From an uncultured Eubacteriales bacterium (GTDB lineage: Bacteria > Bacillota > Clostridia > Christensenellales > Borkfalkiaceae): a stretch of DNA of 64,000 nucleotides. The stretch lies in assembly GCA_900542935.1 (NCBI GenBank), contig UQPN01000003.1, forward strand, positions 53,245 to 117,244, read 5' to 3'. The notes under the pieces were generated by a model. The model ran no database searches and had not been told where the DNA came from. It saw nothing but the letters and a program-made list of their open reading frames with translations. Below are positions 14,701 through 22,074 of the stretch, piece by piece. How positions within the stretch are numbered: the first letter of the stretch is position 1; each line of letters begins with the position of its first letter. Made by a program: the position numbers and the translations under genes.

Positions 14701-15012
14701 ATGAGTCTTTACGATGAAATCAAATTAGGATTGGAACAAGCAATCGAATACGAAAAAGGAAATCTGAAAGCGAGAAAGACAACTTTGTCTGTAATGCCTT
14801 TGGAATCGTTTACTTCATCGGAAATCAAAGAAATCAGGAATCAAACGGGGCTGACGCAAGCGTTGTTTGCGAAATACATGGGGGTTTCCGTGAAAACGGT
14901 GGAAGCTTGGGAGTCTGGAAAAAATTCTCCGGAAGGTTCGGCGCGCAGAATGCTTTCGCTCACACGAAAAGATCCTAAGTTTCCGGTTGCGTCGGGTATT
15001 ATCGCACAATAA
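14701..15012 (+). CDS. higA: HigA-type XRE antitoxin
   Basis: 103 aa. The ATG at 14701 is chosen because GGGAGG precedes it; an earlier in-frame start would run into the toxin gene. The N-terminal part (MSLYDEIKLGLEQAIEYEKG) is the usual toxin-wrapping segment. The C-terminal XRE domain (residues about 40-90: IKEIRNQTGLTQALFAKYMG, then VSVKTVEAWESGKNSPEG) binds DNA. It should neutralise the toxin and, with it, repress the promoter at 14276-14304 through the spacer palindrome. The gene pair shares one transcript and ends at the terminator at 15026. Confidence 0.92.
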   Translation: MSLYDEIKLGLEQAIEYEKGNLKARKTTLSVMPLESFTSSEIKEIRNQTGLTQALFAKYMGVSVKTVEAWESGKNSPEGSARRMLSLTRKDPKFPVASGIIAQ

Positions 15013-15025
15013 GCGGTGGGTAAAA

Positions 15026-15057
15026 AAAGAAAGTTCGCTGAAGGCGGACTTTCTTTT
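15026..15057 (+). terminator. Terminator of the toxin-antitoxin operon
   Basis: AAAGAAAGTTCGC (15026-15038) pairs with GCGGACTTTCTTT (15044-15056, one G-T pair) around a 5-nt loop and ends in TTTT. It is A-rich on the left arm, so it could also work leftward. The rest of 15058-15160 holds no gene. Confidence 0.8.
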
Positions 15058-15162
15058 GGGGCATGAAAAAGGAAAAAGAAGGCTGTGATTTTTGGGGCAG
15101 AGAATGGGCGAAAATCGGCTGAATCCCTTTTAAATAAAGGCGTTTGTCGAATCGGCTGCGGC

Positions 15163-15185
15163 TTCGAGTCCCTTCATCCGCACCA
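15163..15185 (+). repeat. Right attachment site: duplicated 3' end of tRNA-Leu
   Basis: The 23 nt contain the T-loop core TTCGAGTCCC and the acceptor end CATCCGCACCA with an encoded CCA. Discriminator A and this T-arm/acceptor combination match bacterial tRNA-Leu 3' ends (5' acceptor strand would be GCGGATG). The upstream sequence (TGCGGC) cannot form the T stem, so this is a fragment, not a gene. It marks the element/chromosome junction. Confidence 0.8.
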
Positions 15186-15190
15186 AGTGT

Positions 15191-15230
15191 GTCGGTCTGT
15201 AAGTCTTTTCTTGCAGACCGACATTTTGAT
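15191..15230 (+). terminator. Orphan terminator of the disrupted tRNA-Leu locus
   Basis: GTCGGTCTG (15191-15199) pairs perfectly with CAGACCGAC (15214-15222), followed by a T-rich tail. It lies 5 bp after the CCA end of the tRNA fragment, where a tRNA gene's own terminator would be. Chromosomal sequence therefore resumes here. Confidence 0.8.
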
Positions 15231-15292
15231 TTTAGAACAACAGTCTTGTTTGTAATACAGCAGCAAAAGTACGCTTTAAGGAAATCGTTTAT

Positions 15293-16039
15293 ATGGAAAT
15301 TAAAGACAGAACAATAGCTTTACTGATAGATTCCGATAATATATCAAGTGACTACTTTTCTATTATTTTGGATGAATTAAGTCAATATGGAAAAGTAACA
15401 TACCGTCGTTTGTATGGCGATTTTACAAACCCCAAAGCCAATGGATGGAAGTCGGTTTTGTTAGAGTATTCTATTGAACAGATACAGCAGGTTACTTTTA
15501 CAAGTGGTAAGAATGCTACGGACTCCAAAATGATAATTGATGCAATGGACATATTATACAAGGGGAATGTTGACTGTTTTTGTTTAGCAACAAGCGATAG
15601 TGATTTTACGAATCTTGCTATGCGTTTTAGAAACGACAATTTAATTGTGATTGGTGCAGGAGAAGATAAAACTCCGCAATCATTTAGACGTGCATGTGAT
15701 ATTTTTATTTCTATTGATAAACTGTTAAAGACAAGAGAACAGCCGAACAATAATCGAAAAGGAAAAGCAAAGAAAACTGAAAATTCAAGTCAGAAGGTGG
15801 ATAGAATAATTAAAATAGCCAAAAGTATTGTTCAAGAGGGTGCCGATATCGATGGATGGATGCATTTTTCTGCTTTCATGAATGAATTGTGGCGAAAAGA
15901 AAATGACTTTAATCCTCAGTTGTACGGAGCGCAAAGTGGCAAGCCAATTCCATTCTTTAAAGGATTAACAACGAATGGAAAAGCAGTATTTGTCCTTGAA
16001 AAGAGGTCTAATATAGATAAGATTAAAATAAATAAGTGA
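15293..16039 (+). CDS. NYN-domain (PIN-like) RNase with C-terminal LOTUS/OST-HTH-like domain
   Basis: 248 aa. The N-terminal NYN domain has the acidic residues expected of a PIN-fold metal-dependent nuclease: LLIDSDN (Asp13, Asp15), TDSKMIIDAMD, and CLATSDSDFTNLAMRFR. A charged linker at about 150-170 leads to a C-terminal domain of about 75 residues (IAKSIVQEGADIDGWMHFSA...FNPQLYGAQSGK). That layout is typical of the OST-HTH/LOTUS RNA-binding module in LabA-like proteins. Likely role: RNA cleavage or RNA-fate control. It lies just outside the integrated element, alone between terminators, and is more A/T-rich than its surroundings, so it may itself be an acquired gene. Confidence 0.88.
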   Translation: MEIKDRTIALLIDSDNISSDYFSIILDELSQYGKVTYRRLYGDFTNPKANGWKSVLLEYSIEQIQQVTFTSGKNATDSKMIIDAMDILYKGNVDCFCLATSDSDFTNLAMRFRNDNLIVIGAGEDKTPQSFRRACDIFISIDKLLKTREQPNNNRKGKAKKTENSSQKVDRIIKIAKSIVQEGADIDGWMHFSAFMNELWRKENDFNPQLYGAQSGKPIPFFKGLTTNGKAVFVLEKRSNIDKIKINK

Positions 16040-16140
16040 AATTTTTGAAAGATTTTGTAGCAAAAAAGAGCTTATCGTCCGACACACTATCGAAAATCGC
16101 TTCAAAAACGAGATTTTGTAGTACACACGCAAACAAGAAT

Positions 16141-16182
16141 AAAACGAACCTTGATGAAAATTCAAAGTTCGTTTTGTTTTTT
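16141..16182 (+). terminator. Terminator after the NYN gene
   Basis: AAAACGAAC (16141-16149) pairs with GTTCGTTTT (16167-16175), extended inward by TTGA/TCAA, followed by TTTTTT. It ends the transcript from 15293. Confidence 0.85.
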
Positions 16183-16234
16183 ACAAGAGATTATTTCGGA
16201 CTTAAAATCAAACGATAAATACATCACAACTTTT

Positions 16235-16263
16235 AACCGAGTGTTCTGAACGCTCGGTTTTTC
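16235..16263 (+). terminator. Second hairpin terminator
   Basis: AACCGAGTG (16235-16243) pairs with CGCTCGGTT (16251-16259, one mismatch), followed by a T run. It lies just downstream of the XRE pseudogene on the other strand and may serve either side. Confidence 0.7.
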
Positions 16264-16284
16264 TATGTCGTTTTTCCGTCCGAT

Positions 16285-16498
16285 TTATCGCCTTTCGTCG
16301 GCGTTGTAGCACAGTGAAAAGCGAAAGTCAACGGCATACCAAAGCAAAACGTCGTTCGGCACATCGGTAAGTCCGTGTTCATAGCGGAAAAATAGCGGGT
16401 TGTGTAACCGTGCCATTGAGTTCAGCGATTTGCGCCTGCGATTTGCCTGAATTTTTTCTTAAAGTTTTGAGCCGTTGGCTGATATTGTTGTTTCTCAT
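16285..16498 (-). pseudogene. Frameshifted XRE-family regulator remnant
   Basis: From ATG at 16498 the minus strand reads MRNNNISQRLKTLRKNSGK, then SQAQIAELNGTVTQPAIF before a premature stop. The next frame continues in register with FRYEHGLTDVPNDVLLWYA and FSLCYNADERR to a stop at 16285. The two halves together make a typical XRE helix-turn-helix (QPAI.RYEHG recognition region) of about 70 residues. One base gained or lost near 16395 broke it. A further change in the second half (missing A/D spacing) suggests age. No upstream open frame rescues it. Confidence 0.7.
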
Positions 16499-16663
16499 AC
16501 GGTTATCATGTCGCAAATATAAATAAAAGTCAATACAATTATAAGACTTCATTTTAATTTTTTGTATTTAAAATGCAAAATTTTTCATAAGGTTATTATT
16601 ATTTAAAATTGAACAATCCGATTTTCGGTTGGTGTTTATTTTTTTGATTTTGTAAATGTTTTC
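16499..16663. other. A/T-rich gene-free gap
   Basis: Together with 16040-16284 this makes about 620 bp without an intact gene. Apart from the two terminators and the pseudogene I see no gene, repeat or RNA in it. A weak leftward promoter (TTGACT near 16532) could once have served the pseudogene. Confidence 0.5.
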
Positions 16664-17563
16664 TTATTCCAATACCACGAAATCGCCCCAATATTCTTGC
16701 GCGGAAAAGTGTTTCTGCGCAAGATTTTCTTTACGCCATTTATTCGGCGAAGTGCCGTATATCGATTTGAAAGCGGTGATATACGCGCTCTGGCTTTTAT
16801 AATTCAGCCGCAAAGCCACTTCGAGTACAGATATCGTTTTGTTCATCAATAAAATCGTGGAATAGCGTATTTTCGCTTCGTTGATACATTGCATCATCGT
16901 TTTTCCCGCATACTTTTTGAATGATCGGCAGATATAACTGTGGCTGTATGAAAGCTCGTCCACGATTTCCGTTACGCTTTTCGTTAAAAATTCTTCCGTG
17001 TTCAGTTTTTTGAAAAAATCTTCAATCCATTTCGGAAATTGCTTGTGATGTCGAATCTTGTTCTCGATATATAATCCGAGCAACATGGCTACGATAGAGG
17101 TATGAATTGCGGGAAACAGCGCGGCGGTAGACGCGGAACATTGCTCGAAAGAATTAAATAAATTCAGCGTTGCTTCAAGACATTCGAGAATATTATTCCG
17201 AAGCGTTATAAATACGGGTTCGGTCTGCGCCGACAATTCTTCGTATAAATTCGGCGCGATTTCTTTGCAAATCGACTGCATTTTTTCATCGGTTACGTAA
17301 ATATCGCGGTGATAGAATTTCCCCTCGTAGGGCGAAGAAACGCCGTTATCGGGCTTGATTTCGTGAATATCGCCCGGTTTCATAATCAAAAACTGCGTAA
17401 ACGGATCGCACGTTATGGGGCGTTCGTTTACAATGTTCGTCAGTTTGCCGCTTACGGTGTAGGTAATTTCCCAAAACTCGTGTACGTGTCGCGTGTTTTC
17501 CGTATTCACGATCAATGCGGTGTACGGGCATGTGCGGATTGTGTCCATCGTCAGATTGATCAT
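16664..17563 (-). CDS. AraC-family regulator of glycan locus A
   Basis: 299 aa. The N-terminal half is a cupin sensor fold (HVHEFWEITYTVSGK, then FLIMKPGDIHEIKP), typical for sugar-sensing AraC/XylS members. The C-terminal 100 residues hold the two helix-turn-helix units (SVTEIVDELSYSHSYICRSF and TISVLEVALRLNYKSQSAYI) and the family signature FKSIYGTSPNKWR. It is transcribed away from locus A from a consensus promoter with an SD site AGAGGTG. It should activate the extended -10 promoter at 17712-17722 when a sugar derived from the target glycan is present. The ligand is unknown. Confidence 0.95.
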   Translation of the reverse strand: MINLTMDTIRTCPYTALIVNTENTRHVHEFWEITYTVSGKLTNIVNERPITCDPFTQFLIMKPGDIHEIKPDNGVSSPYEGKFYHRDIYVTDEKMQSICKEIAPNLYEELSAQTEPVFITLRNNILECLEATLNLFNSFEQCSASTAALFPAIHTSIVAMLLGLYIENKIRHHKQFPKWIEDFFKKLNTEEFLTKSVTEIVDELSYSHSYICRSFKKYAGKTMMQCINEAKIRYSTILLMNKTISVLEVALRLNYKSQSAYITAFKSIYGTSPNKWRKENLAQKHFSAQEYWGDFVVLE

Positions 17564-17581
17564 ATTTCACCTCTTATGACC

Positions 17582-17610
17582 ATTATAGTTGCTTTATTTG
17601 CCGCCGTCAA
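17582..17610 (-). promoter_or_regulatory. Promoter of the locus A AraC gene
   Basis: On the minus strand TTGACG (17610-17605), 17 bp and TATAAT (17587-17582) lie 19 bp before the ATG at 17563, with AGAGGTG between. The position leaves a short leader with a normal ribosome site. Confidence 0.85.
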
Positions 17611-17711
17611 GTAAAATTTGAAGGCAATCGGATATTTTATTTCCGAAAGCAAAATCAGTTCAAAAAATAGAAATTTTTCGTCAATGGCGGGGGTGGATTT
17701 TTTTATATCCG

Positions 17712-17722
17712 TGTGATATAAT
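17712..17722 (+). promoter_or_regulatory. Extended -10 promoter of glycan locus A
   Basis: TGTGATATAAT contains TATAAT at 17717-17722 with the TGn extension, and no -35 match 17 bp upstream. That is typical of activator-dependent promoters. The same 11 nt occur at the locus B promoter (41656-41666). It leaves a leader of about 100 nt before the first gene at 17831. Confidence 0.7.
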
Positions 17723-17830
17723 TTAGCCGATTGATAGAAAATCGGGCCGCAATATGCATTTGTTTTCGGAAAAATTATTTCGAAAATTTAAATTTTACGC
17801 ATATTTGCAGGTTGAAACGGAGGAAGGGAA

Positions 17831-19279
17831 ATGAAAGAAAAAATGTTCAACAGGCGAAGATTTTGCGCCGTTTCGTTTATTCTCGCGGCGGTTTTATCTC
17901 TCGGCGGCGCTTGCGCCAATAATGAAAACGCAGGCGCGCTGCATCCCGTTGAATCTTTAAAAATCACGGGCGCGCCCGAAACCGCGGTAGACCTTTCCGA
18001 AAAAAGCGTGCAACTCGGCGTGGAATATTCGCCCGAACAAAACGTTGAACCTTTCGCCGTGCGTTGGTATTGCGACGGGCAAAGCGTGGCTACGGTAAGC
18101 GAAAACGGAACGGTAACGCTTTTGTCGGCCGGAAAAATCGTAATTTCGGCGAGCGTGATCGGAAAAAGAGAAATTTCCGATAAAGTGACGATCGAAGTGA
18201 AGAACGATGAAACTCCCGTGACGTCTTTAAAATTGACAGGCCGTCCCGAAAACGATACCGTATCGTTCCCGAGTGAGCCGTTTACGCTGAGTTATGCTTC
18301 CAAGCCGGAAAACGCAGATGAATTTTCGGCGGAATGGTATTCGACAAGCGATAACGTAGCAACGATCGACGAGAAAGGCAAGGTGCGCGTACACGGAAAG
18401 GGTGCAACGGAAATCGGCGTGAGAGTAAAGGGCAAAAAATCGCTAAGCGATTCGTTCGTGCTGTACGTAGGCGGCGCGCCTCGCGTATGCGAAATTGCGA
18501 TTTCGGGCAAGCCGCAGAATAATACGATGCGCGCGGGAACAAGCACGTTTTTATCCTGCGAATATTTGCCGCAAGATTGCGGCTGGTTTAAAGAAGAATG
18601 GCAAAGCTCGGATGTTTCGGTTGCGCAAATCGGAGAAAACGGCGAGCTTATCGCCGTAAACGAAGGAAGGGCTACTATCACGCTTACCGCGAAAGGAACG
18701 TCGGTTTCCGATTCTTTCGAACTTGTTGTAAGCAAAGGGCTTGATCCGTTGTGCGAAGATTTCGAATACGCCGCGTTAGAAAACGATGCGGGTAGCGGAA
18801 ATTATCGCAAAATTGCGAAAAATTACGACGGGGTAAATGTTTCTCTCACCGATAATGCCGAAGAAATACCGCAAGACGGAAGCGGCAAGGCGTTGAAAGT
18901 TTCTGCCGGGCGGGCGGCGTTCGCGGGCGTGATTTTAATTCCGCGGGCAACCGTAACAGCCGGAAAAACATATCGTTTTTCGGCGAAAATCAAGATGATT
19001 GACCGTCCCGCTTCCGGCGACGCGTTCGTTTTTTGCAACGTGAAAACCGACGGCAAAACGCATGTATTCAAAACGAACTCGCTTGCGGCGGGCGAAAGCG
19101 TATTGCACACAGGCGAATTTACGGCGGAAAACGGCGGCGAAATCACGCTCGAAATTTTCGCGCATAACGGCAAAGGCGAAGAAATGCAGATAAGTTTTTG
19201 TATCGACGACGTGGCGTTGAAAACCGATTTGACCGCAGCCGCTGAGGCGCAAACAAAAACGGGGAGAGAACAGCGATGA
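17831..19279 (+). CDS. Lipoprotein with three bacterial Ig-like (BIG2) repeats and a CBM-like end
   Basis: 482 aa. The signal peptide ends in the lipobox LGGAC (Cys at about 28). Three Ig-like repeats of about 88 residues follow (about 38-125, 130-217, 220-302). Each has the BIG2 pattern of a ...W...S...VATV.ENG.V...G.A.I....KG core, as in SDNVATIDEKGKVRVHGKG. The last 170 residues form a jelly-roll like a CBM4/9 module (AFAGVILIPRATVTAGKTYRFSAKI). It is anchored outside the cell and probably displays a glycan-binding module. It is the first gene of locus A, with a GGAGGAAGG site, and overlaps the next gene by 4 bp. Confidence 0.85.
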   Translation: MKEKMFNRRRFCAVSFILAAVLSLGGACANNENAGALHPVESLKITGAPETAVDLSEKSVQLGVEYSPEQNVEPFAVRWYCDGQSVATVSENGTVTLLSAGKIVISASVIGKREISDKVTIEVKNDETPVTSLKLTGRPENDTVSFPSEPFTLSYASKPENADEFSAEWYSTSDNVATIDEKGKVRVHGKGATEIGVRVKGKKSLSDSFVLYVGGAPRVCEIAISGKPQNNTMRAGTSTFLSCEYLPQDCGWFKEEWQSSDVSVAQIGENGELIAVNEGRATITLTAKGTSVSDSFELVVSKGLDPLCEDFEYAALENDAGSGNYRKIAKNYDGVNVSLTDNAEEIPQDGSGKALKVSAGRAAFAGVILIPRATVTAGKTYRFSAKIKMIDRPASGDAFVFCNVKTDGKTHVFKTNSLAAGESVLHTGEFTAENGGEITLEIFAHNGKGEEMQISFCIDDVALKTDLTAAAEAQTKTGREQR

Positions 19280-20613
19280 AATTCAGAAAATTTACTTTAT
19301 CGGCGTGCCTGCTTGCCGCAAGCATACTCTTTGCTTCTTGTTCTGCGGAAGTCCCCGCTTCGGGATATTATCCGCAATTCAATATTTGCGTAAACGGCGG
19401 CGATTTGCCCGAAAAATACGAAGATACCGCCGTCAACGGAAACGCGGAAGGATTGTTACCCGTGGAAAAAGTTTTTGAACTGACGGCGAAAAGCGCGCTG
19501 ACTTGCGCCGAATACGACAAGCAGAAGTTTTTTACGCCGTTTTATCAAAGTCAGGTGCAGTACGGCGAAGGCTTTTTCCTGCTTGAAAACGAGCGCGGCG
19601 GCATTGACGACGTATCTTTGGCTTTTCCGATCGGCGTTGCGCTGGAAGTACGCTCAAACGATCTTCGCACGCTTTACAGGGAAGGCAAAGATTACACGGT
19701 GAAAAACGGAAAATTGTCTTTCCCCGCAGGCAGCTCGATTACCGCGCTTTCGCGCTCGGCATTTTTCAGACAGGGCGGTGAAACAGTCGGGCAATGGAAA
19801 TATTCGGGCGATTTCCGCACCGTGGCAAACACGACGGGTGAGATTTATCCGGCGCAGTACGTATGCACCTATGTGCGTACCAACGAATACAAGGGCGTAC
19901 GGGCGAATCAATCGGGCGCAACGCTTTCGAAATTCAGAGAAAACGCCGCCCTTAAAAAGGGCGTGGAAATTCTTCTTCTCGGCGACAGCATCGCGGCGGG
20001 CGCGGGCGTCAGCGGCAACTTCCCGATGTGGGCGAAAATGGTGGAAGAAGGCATGGCGTACTATTCGGGTGGCGATGCTACGTTGTATAATGCCGCGCAA
20101 CCGGGCATACATTCGGCGCAATACGTTGCGTTGATCGACGGAAAAGACGAAGCCGTGGGCGGCGGCGAATCCTTTTTAAAGAGCGCGAAAGAAAAATTCG
20201 CCTTGGCGCAGGCGCATAAAAACGAAGTATCGCTTGCGATTATCGCCATCGGCGCAAACGACGCGGGCGGCTGGTGCGATAACGGCAAAGGAACTTCGGC
20301 GGCTTCTTACGAAGAAAACGTGCGGCGAATGATTGCGTACGTGAGAGAGGAAAACGTCGATTGTAGTATTCTTCTCGTTTCGTGTATGCAGACGAATCCG
20401 AAGCTTATCGACGCTTCTGACGATACAATTCGACTTTGCGCCGCCGATCTTGCGGAATACGAAAAAACGCTTGAAAAAATCGCGGCGAGCGAAACGGGCG
20501 TGGCGGTTGCAAACGTGTATTCCGTGCAACGCAGTCTGTTGAAACGCAAAAAAATCGAAGATATGCTCGGCGACAACGTAAATCACCCGTCCGACTATTC
20601 GGCGACAACGTAA
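19276..20613 (+). CDS. SGNH/GDSL esterase lipoprotein, C terminus lost by tandem duplication
   Basis: 445 aa as encoded. Lipobox FASC is followed by an N-terminal domain (to about 225) and an SGNH hydrolase domain. Visible blocks are GDS with Ser238, AAQPG (Gly block), IGAND (Asn block), and DNVNH with Asp433/His437. Family members remove acetyl or other ester groups from carbohydrates, so it may deacetylate the glycan before hydrolysis. A 32-bp duplication shifts the frame right after the catalytic His, replacing the last 20 residues (MARIYTQVILDTL...) by SATT; the intended stop is at 20693. All catalytic residues survive, but loss of the final helix may destabilise it. Confidence 0.85.
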   Translation: MKFRKFTLSACLLAASILFASCSAEVPASGYYPQFNICVNGGDLPEKYEDTAVNGNAEGLLPVEKVFELTAKSALTCAEYDKQKFFTPFYQSQVQYGEGFFLLENERGGIDDVSLAFPIGVALEVRSNDLRTLYREGKDYTVKNGKLSFPAGSSITALSRSAFFRQGGETVGQWKYSGDFRTVANTTGEIYPAQYVCTYVRTNEYKGVRANQSGATLSKFRENAALKKGVEILLLGDSIAAGAGVSGNFPMWAKMVEEGMAYYSGGDATLYNAAQPGIHSAQYVALIDGKDEAVGGGESFLKSAKEKFALAQAHKNEVSLAIIAIGANDAGGWCDNGKGTSAASYEENVRRMIAYVREENVDCSILLVSCMQTNPKLIDASDDTIRLCAADLAEYEKTLEKIAASETGVAVANVYSVQRSLLKRKKIEDMLGDNVNHPSDYSATT

Positions 20614-20630
20614 ATCACCCGTCCGACTAT
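20567..20630 (+). repeat. Perfect 32-bp tandem duplication inside the esterase gene
   Basis: The unit at 20567-20598 is repeated without change at 20599-20630. Thirty-two is not a multiple of three, so the second copy puts a TAA in frame at 20611. Removing one copy restores an open frame to 20693 that abuts the next gene. Confidence 0.95.
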
Positions 20631-20696
20631 ATGGCAAGAATATATACGCAGGTGATTTTAGATACGTTGTTTGGAGAAAAGACGGGGGAATAAACG

Positions 20697-21113
20697 ATGA
20701 AAAAACGAAATTTTGCGGTGATAGCGGCGGTTTTGTTCGTCTTGTGCGCGTCGGCTTGCGGCGGCAACGCGAATACGAATCCCGTGCAAATCGAAGCCAC
20801 GGAAGAAGAGAAAAACGTATTGCCGAGCGAGCTCGCCGCGATAGAAATCGAGGGCGCGCGTGAAATTATCGCCGAGCGGTACGGCGTGATTTATCTGAAA
20901 GCGACCATCAGCGACGGTACGGAAATCGAATGGGTAAGCGGCAACGAAAGCGCGGCAATCGTAAACGGCGATGGCGCGGTGCTTCTCGTAGGATCGGGAA
21001 GCGCGGTGATTACGGCGCGGAAAAAGACGGATAAAACAATTTCCGCAAGCGTTCTGATCAGGGTGTTACCGAAAACGGAAGAAACGGCAGAGGATATTTT
21101 CGATGAAAAATAA
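20697..21113 (+). CDS. Small lipoprotein with one BIG2-like domain
   Basis: 138 aa. The signal peptide ends in the lipobox CASAC. After an acidic linker, one Ig-like domain of about 75 residues (about 48-125) shows the BIG2 pattern ISDGTEIEWVSGNESAAIV, then GSGSAVITARK. It lies between the esterase and the transporter permease, whose start it overlaps by 11 bp, so it is translated with the transporter. It may be a surface accessory to the sugar-binding protein. Locus B has a larger lipoprotein (48924) next to its permeases, which suggests the partnership is real. Confidence 0.75.
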   Translation: MKKRNFAVIAAVLFVLCASACGGNANTNPVQIEATEEEKNVLPSELAAIEIEGAREIIAERYGVIYLKATISDGTEIEWVSGNESAAIVNGDGAVLLVGSGSAVITARKKTDKTISASVLIRVLPKTEETAEDIFDEK

Positions 21114-21987
21114 AATCAGACAAATAAACGAAGACGAAGGGAAGAGAAATCCCGCGTACAAAAAAATACTCATCGTGATGTCGGTGATTTTTTCGCTGTA
21201 TTCGCTCACGTTGATATTTCCCTTTTTGTGGCTTGTGCTGAATTCGCTGAAAACGAAGCAGGAATTTTTCTCCGGCAATCCGTTTTCTATGCCGTCGGGC
21301 GAAGCGGGATTGAAAAATTACGCGGAAATGTTTTCCGTATTTCCGATCGGCGAAATGTTTTTCAATTCCGTTACGCTCAGCTTGATCTGCCCCACGGTTT
21401 CGGTGTTCGTTACGGCGTGCGCGGCGTATATCGTGGGCAAATTCCGCTTTTTCGGCAGAAACGTCGTGTATTTTTTAGGGCTGCTCGTCATGTTCTTTTC
21501 TGTATCCGGCACGCTTGCGGCTACATTTAAACTGCTCAACGCGCTGGAACTGATGGATACCCTGATAGCGATGGTGCTGCTCACAAGCTCCGCGTTCGGT
21601 TTCAATTTCCTGCTTCTTACGGGCGCGTTTAAAGGTGTTTCGAACGCCTACCGCGAAGCCGCGATGTTAGACGGCGCAAGCGAATGGAAAATCTATTTTT
21701 TCATCTATCTTCCGCAAGTCTTCCCCACGCTCACGGCAATCTGGATACTTAATTTTATCGGTCAATGGAACGATTATACGGGCGCATATCTTTTCTATAA
21801 TTCGCATCAGACGTTGTCTACGGGCATCAAGTATATTTCCGATAATATCAAAACGGGCGAATATCAGCTTGATTATCCGAAACTGTTTGCTTGCATGATT
21901 TTATCGGTTGTGCCGATCATCGTTTTGTTCGCCTGTTTTCAAAAGCAGATTATGCGGCTGAATATGGGCGGCGGCATTAAAGGCTGA
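21103..21987 (+). CDS. ABC sugar transporter permease (MsmG/LacG type)
   Basis: 294 aa, six predicted membrane helices. The inner-membrane permease signature is present near residues 188-206 (EAAMLDGASEWKIYFFIYLP), where the EAA loop contacts the ATPase. The start (FLWLVLNSLKTKQEFFS) is typical for the second permease of CUT1 oligosaccharide importers. It works with the binding protein at 22075 and the permease at 23638. No ATPase gene is present in the window, so a shared MsmK-like ATPase is expected elsewhere in the genome. Confidence 0.95.
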   Translation: MKNKIRQINEDEGKRNPAYKKILIVMSVIFSLYSLTLIFPFLWLVLNSLKTKQEFFSGNPFSMPSGEAGLKNYAEMFSVFPIGEMFFNSVTLSLICPTVSVFVTACAAYIVGKFRFFGRNVVYFLGLLVMFFSVSGTLAATFKLLNALELMDTLIAMVLLTSSAFGFNFLLLTGAFKGVSNAYREAAMLDGASEWKIYFFIYLPQVFPTLTAIWILNFIGQWNDYTGAYLFYNSHQTLSTGIKYISDNIKTGEYQLDYPKLFACMILSVVPIIVLFACFQKQIMRLNMGGGIKG

Positions 21988-22074
21988 AAAAAGCTGAAAT
22001 CAAATGCCGAAAACAAAAGTAAAAATCGAAAAAAATAAAGTCGTTTCAAAAGAAACGCAAGGGAGATAAAAAGT

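Larger units (their letters stand above)
1..15185. mobile_element. Integrative element in a tRNA-Leu gene (left end outside window)
   Basis: The segment runs from a tyrosine recombinase gene cut by the left edge to a 23-nt copy of a tRNA 3' end at 15163-15185. Between them are a repressor with divergent promoter, membrane-anchored proteins, a membrane ATPase, replication-type winged-helix genes and a toxin-antitoxin pair. The usual layout of tRNA-targeting elements (intact tRNA, then integrase pointing at it, cargo, then a duplicated tRNA 3' end) predicts an intact tRNA-Leu on the + strand just left of position 1. No relaxase, VirB4, terminase, portal or capsid gene is seen. The element is at least 15.2 kb. 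The boundaries are inferred from the att copy; the left att site is not visible. Confidence 0.8.

Noticed and set aside
15121..15185. Complete tRNA-Leu gene
   Set aside because: Only the T-loop to CCA part matches; the T stem cannot pair and no anticodon or D arm is present, so it is an att fragment.
16036..16218. 60-codon frame after the NYN gene
   Set aside because: It starts with GTG overlapping the NYN stop, has no ribosome site and runs through the terminator hairpin.
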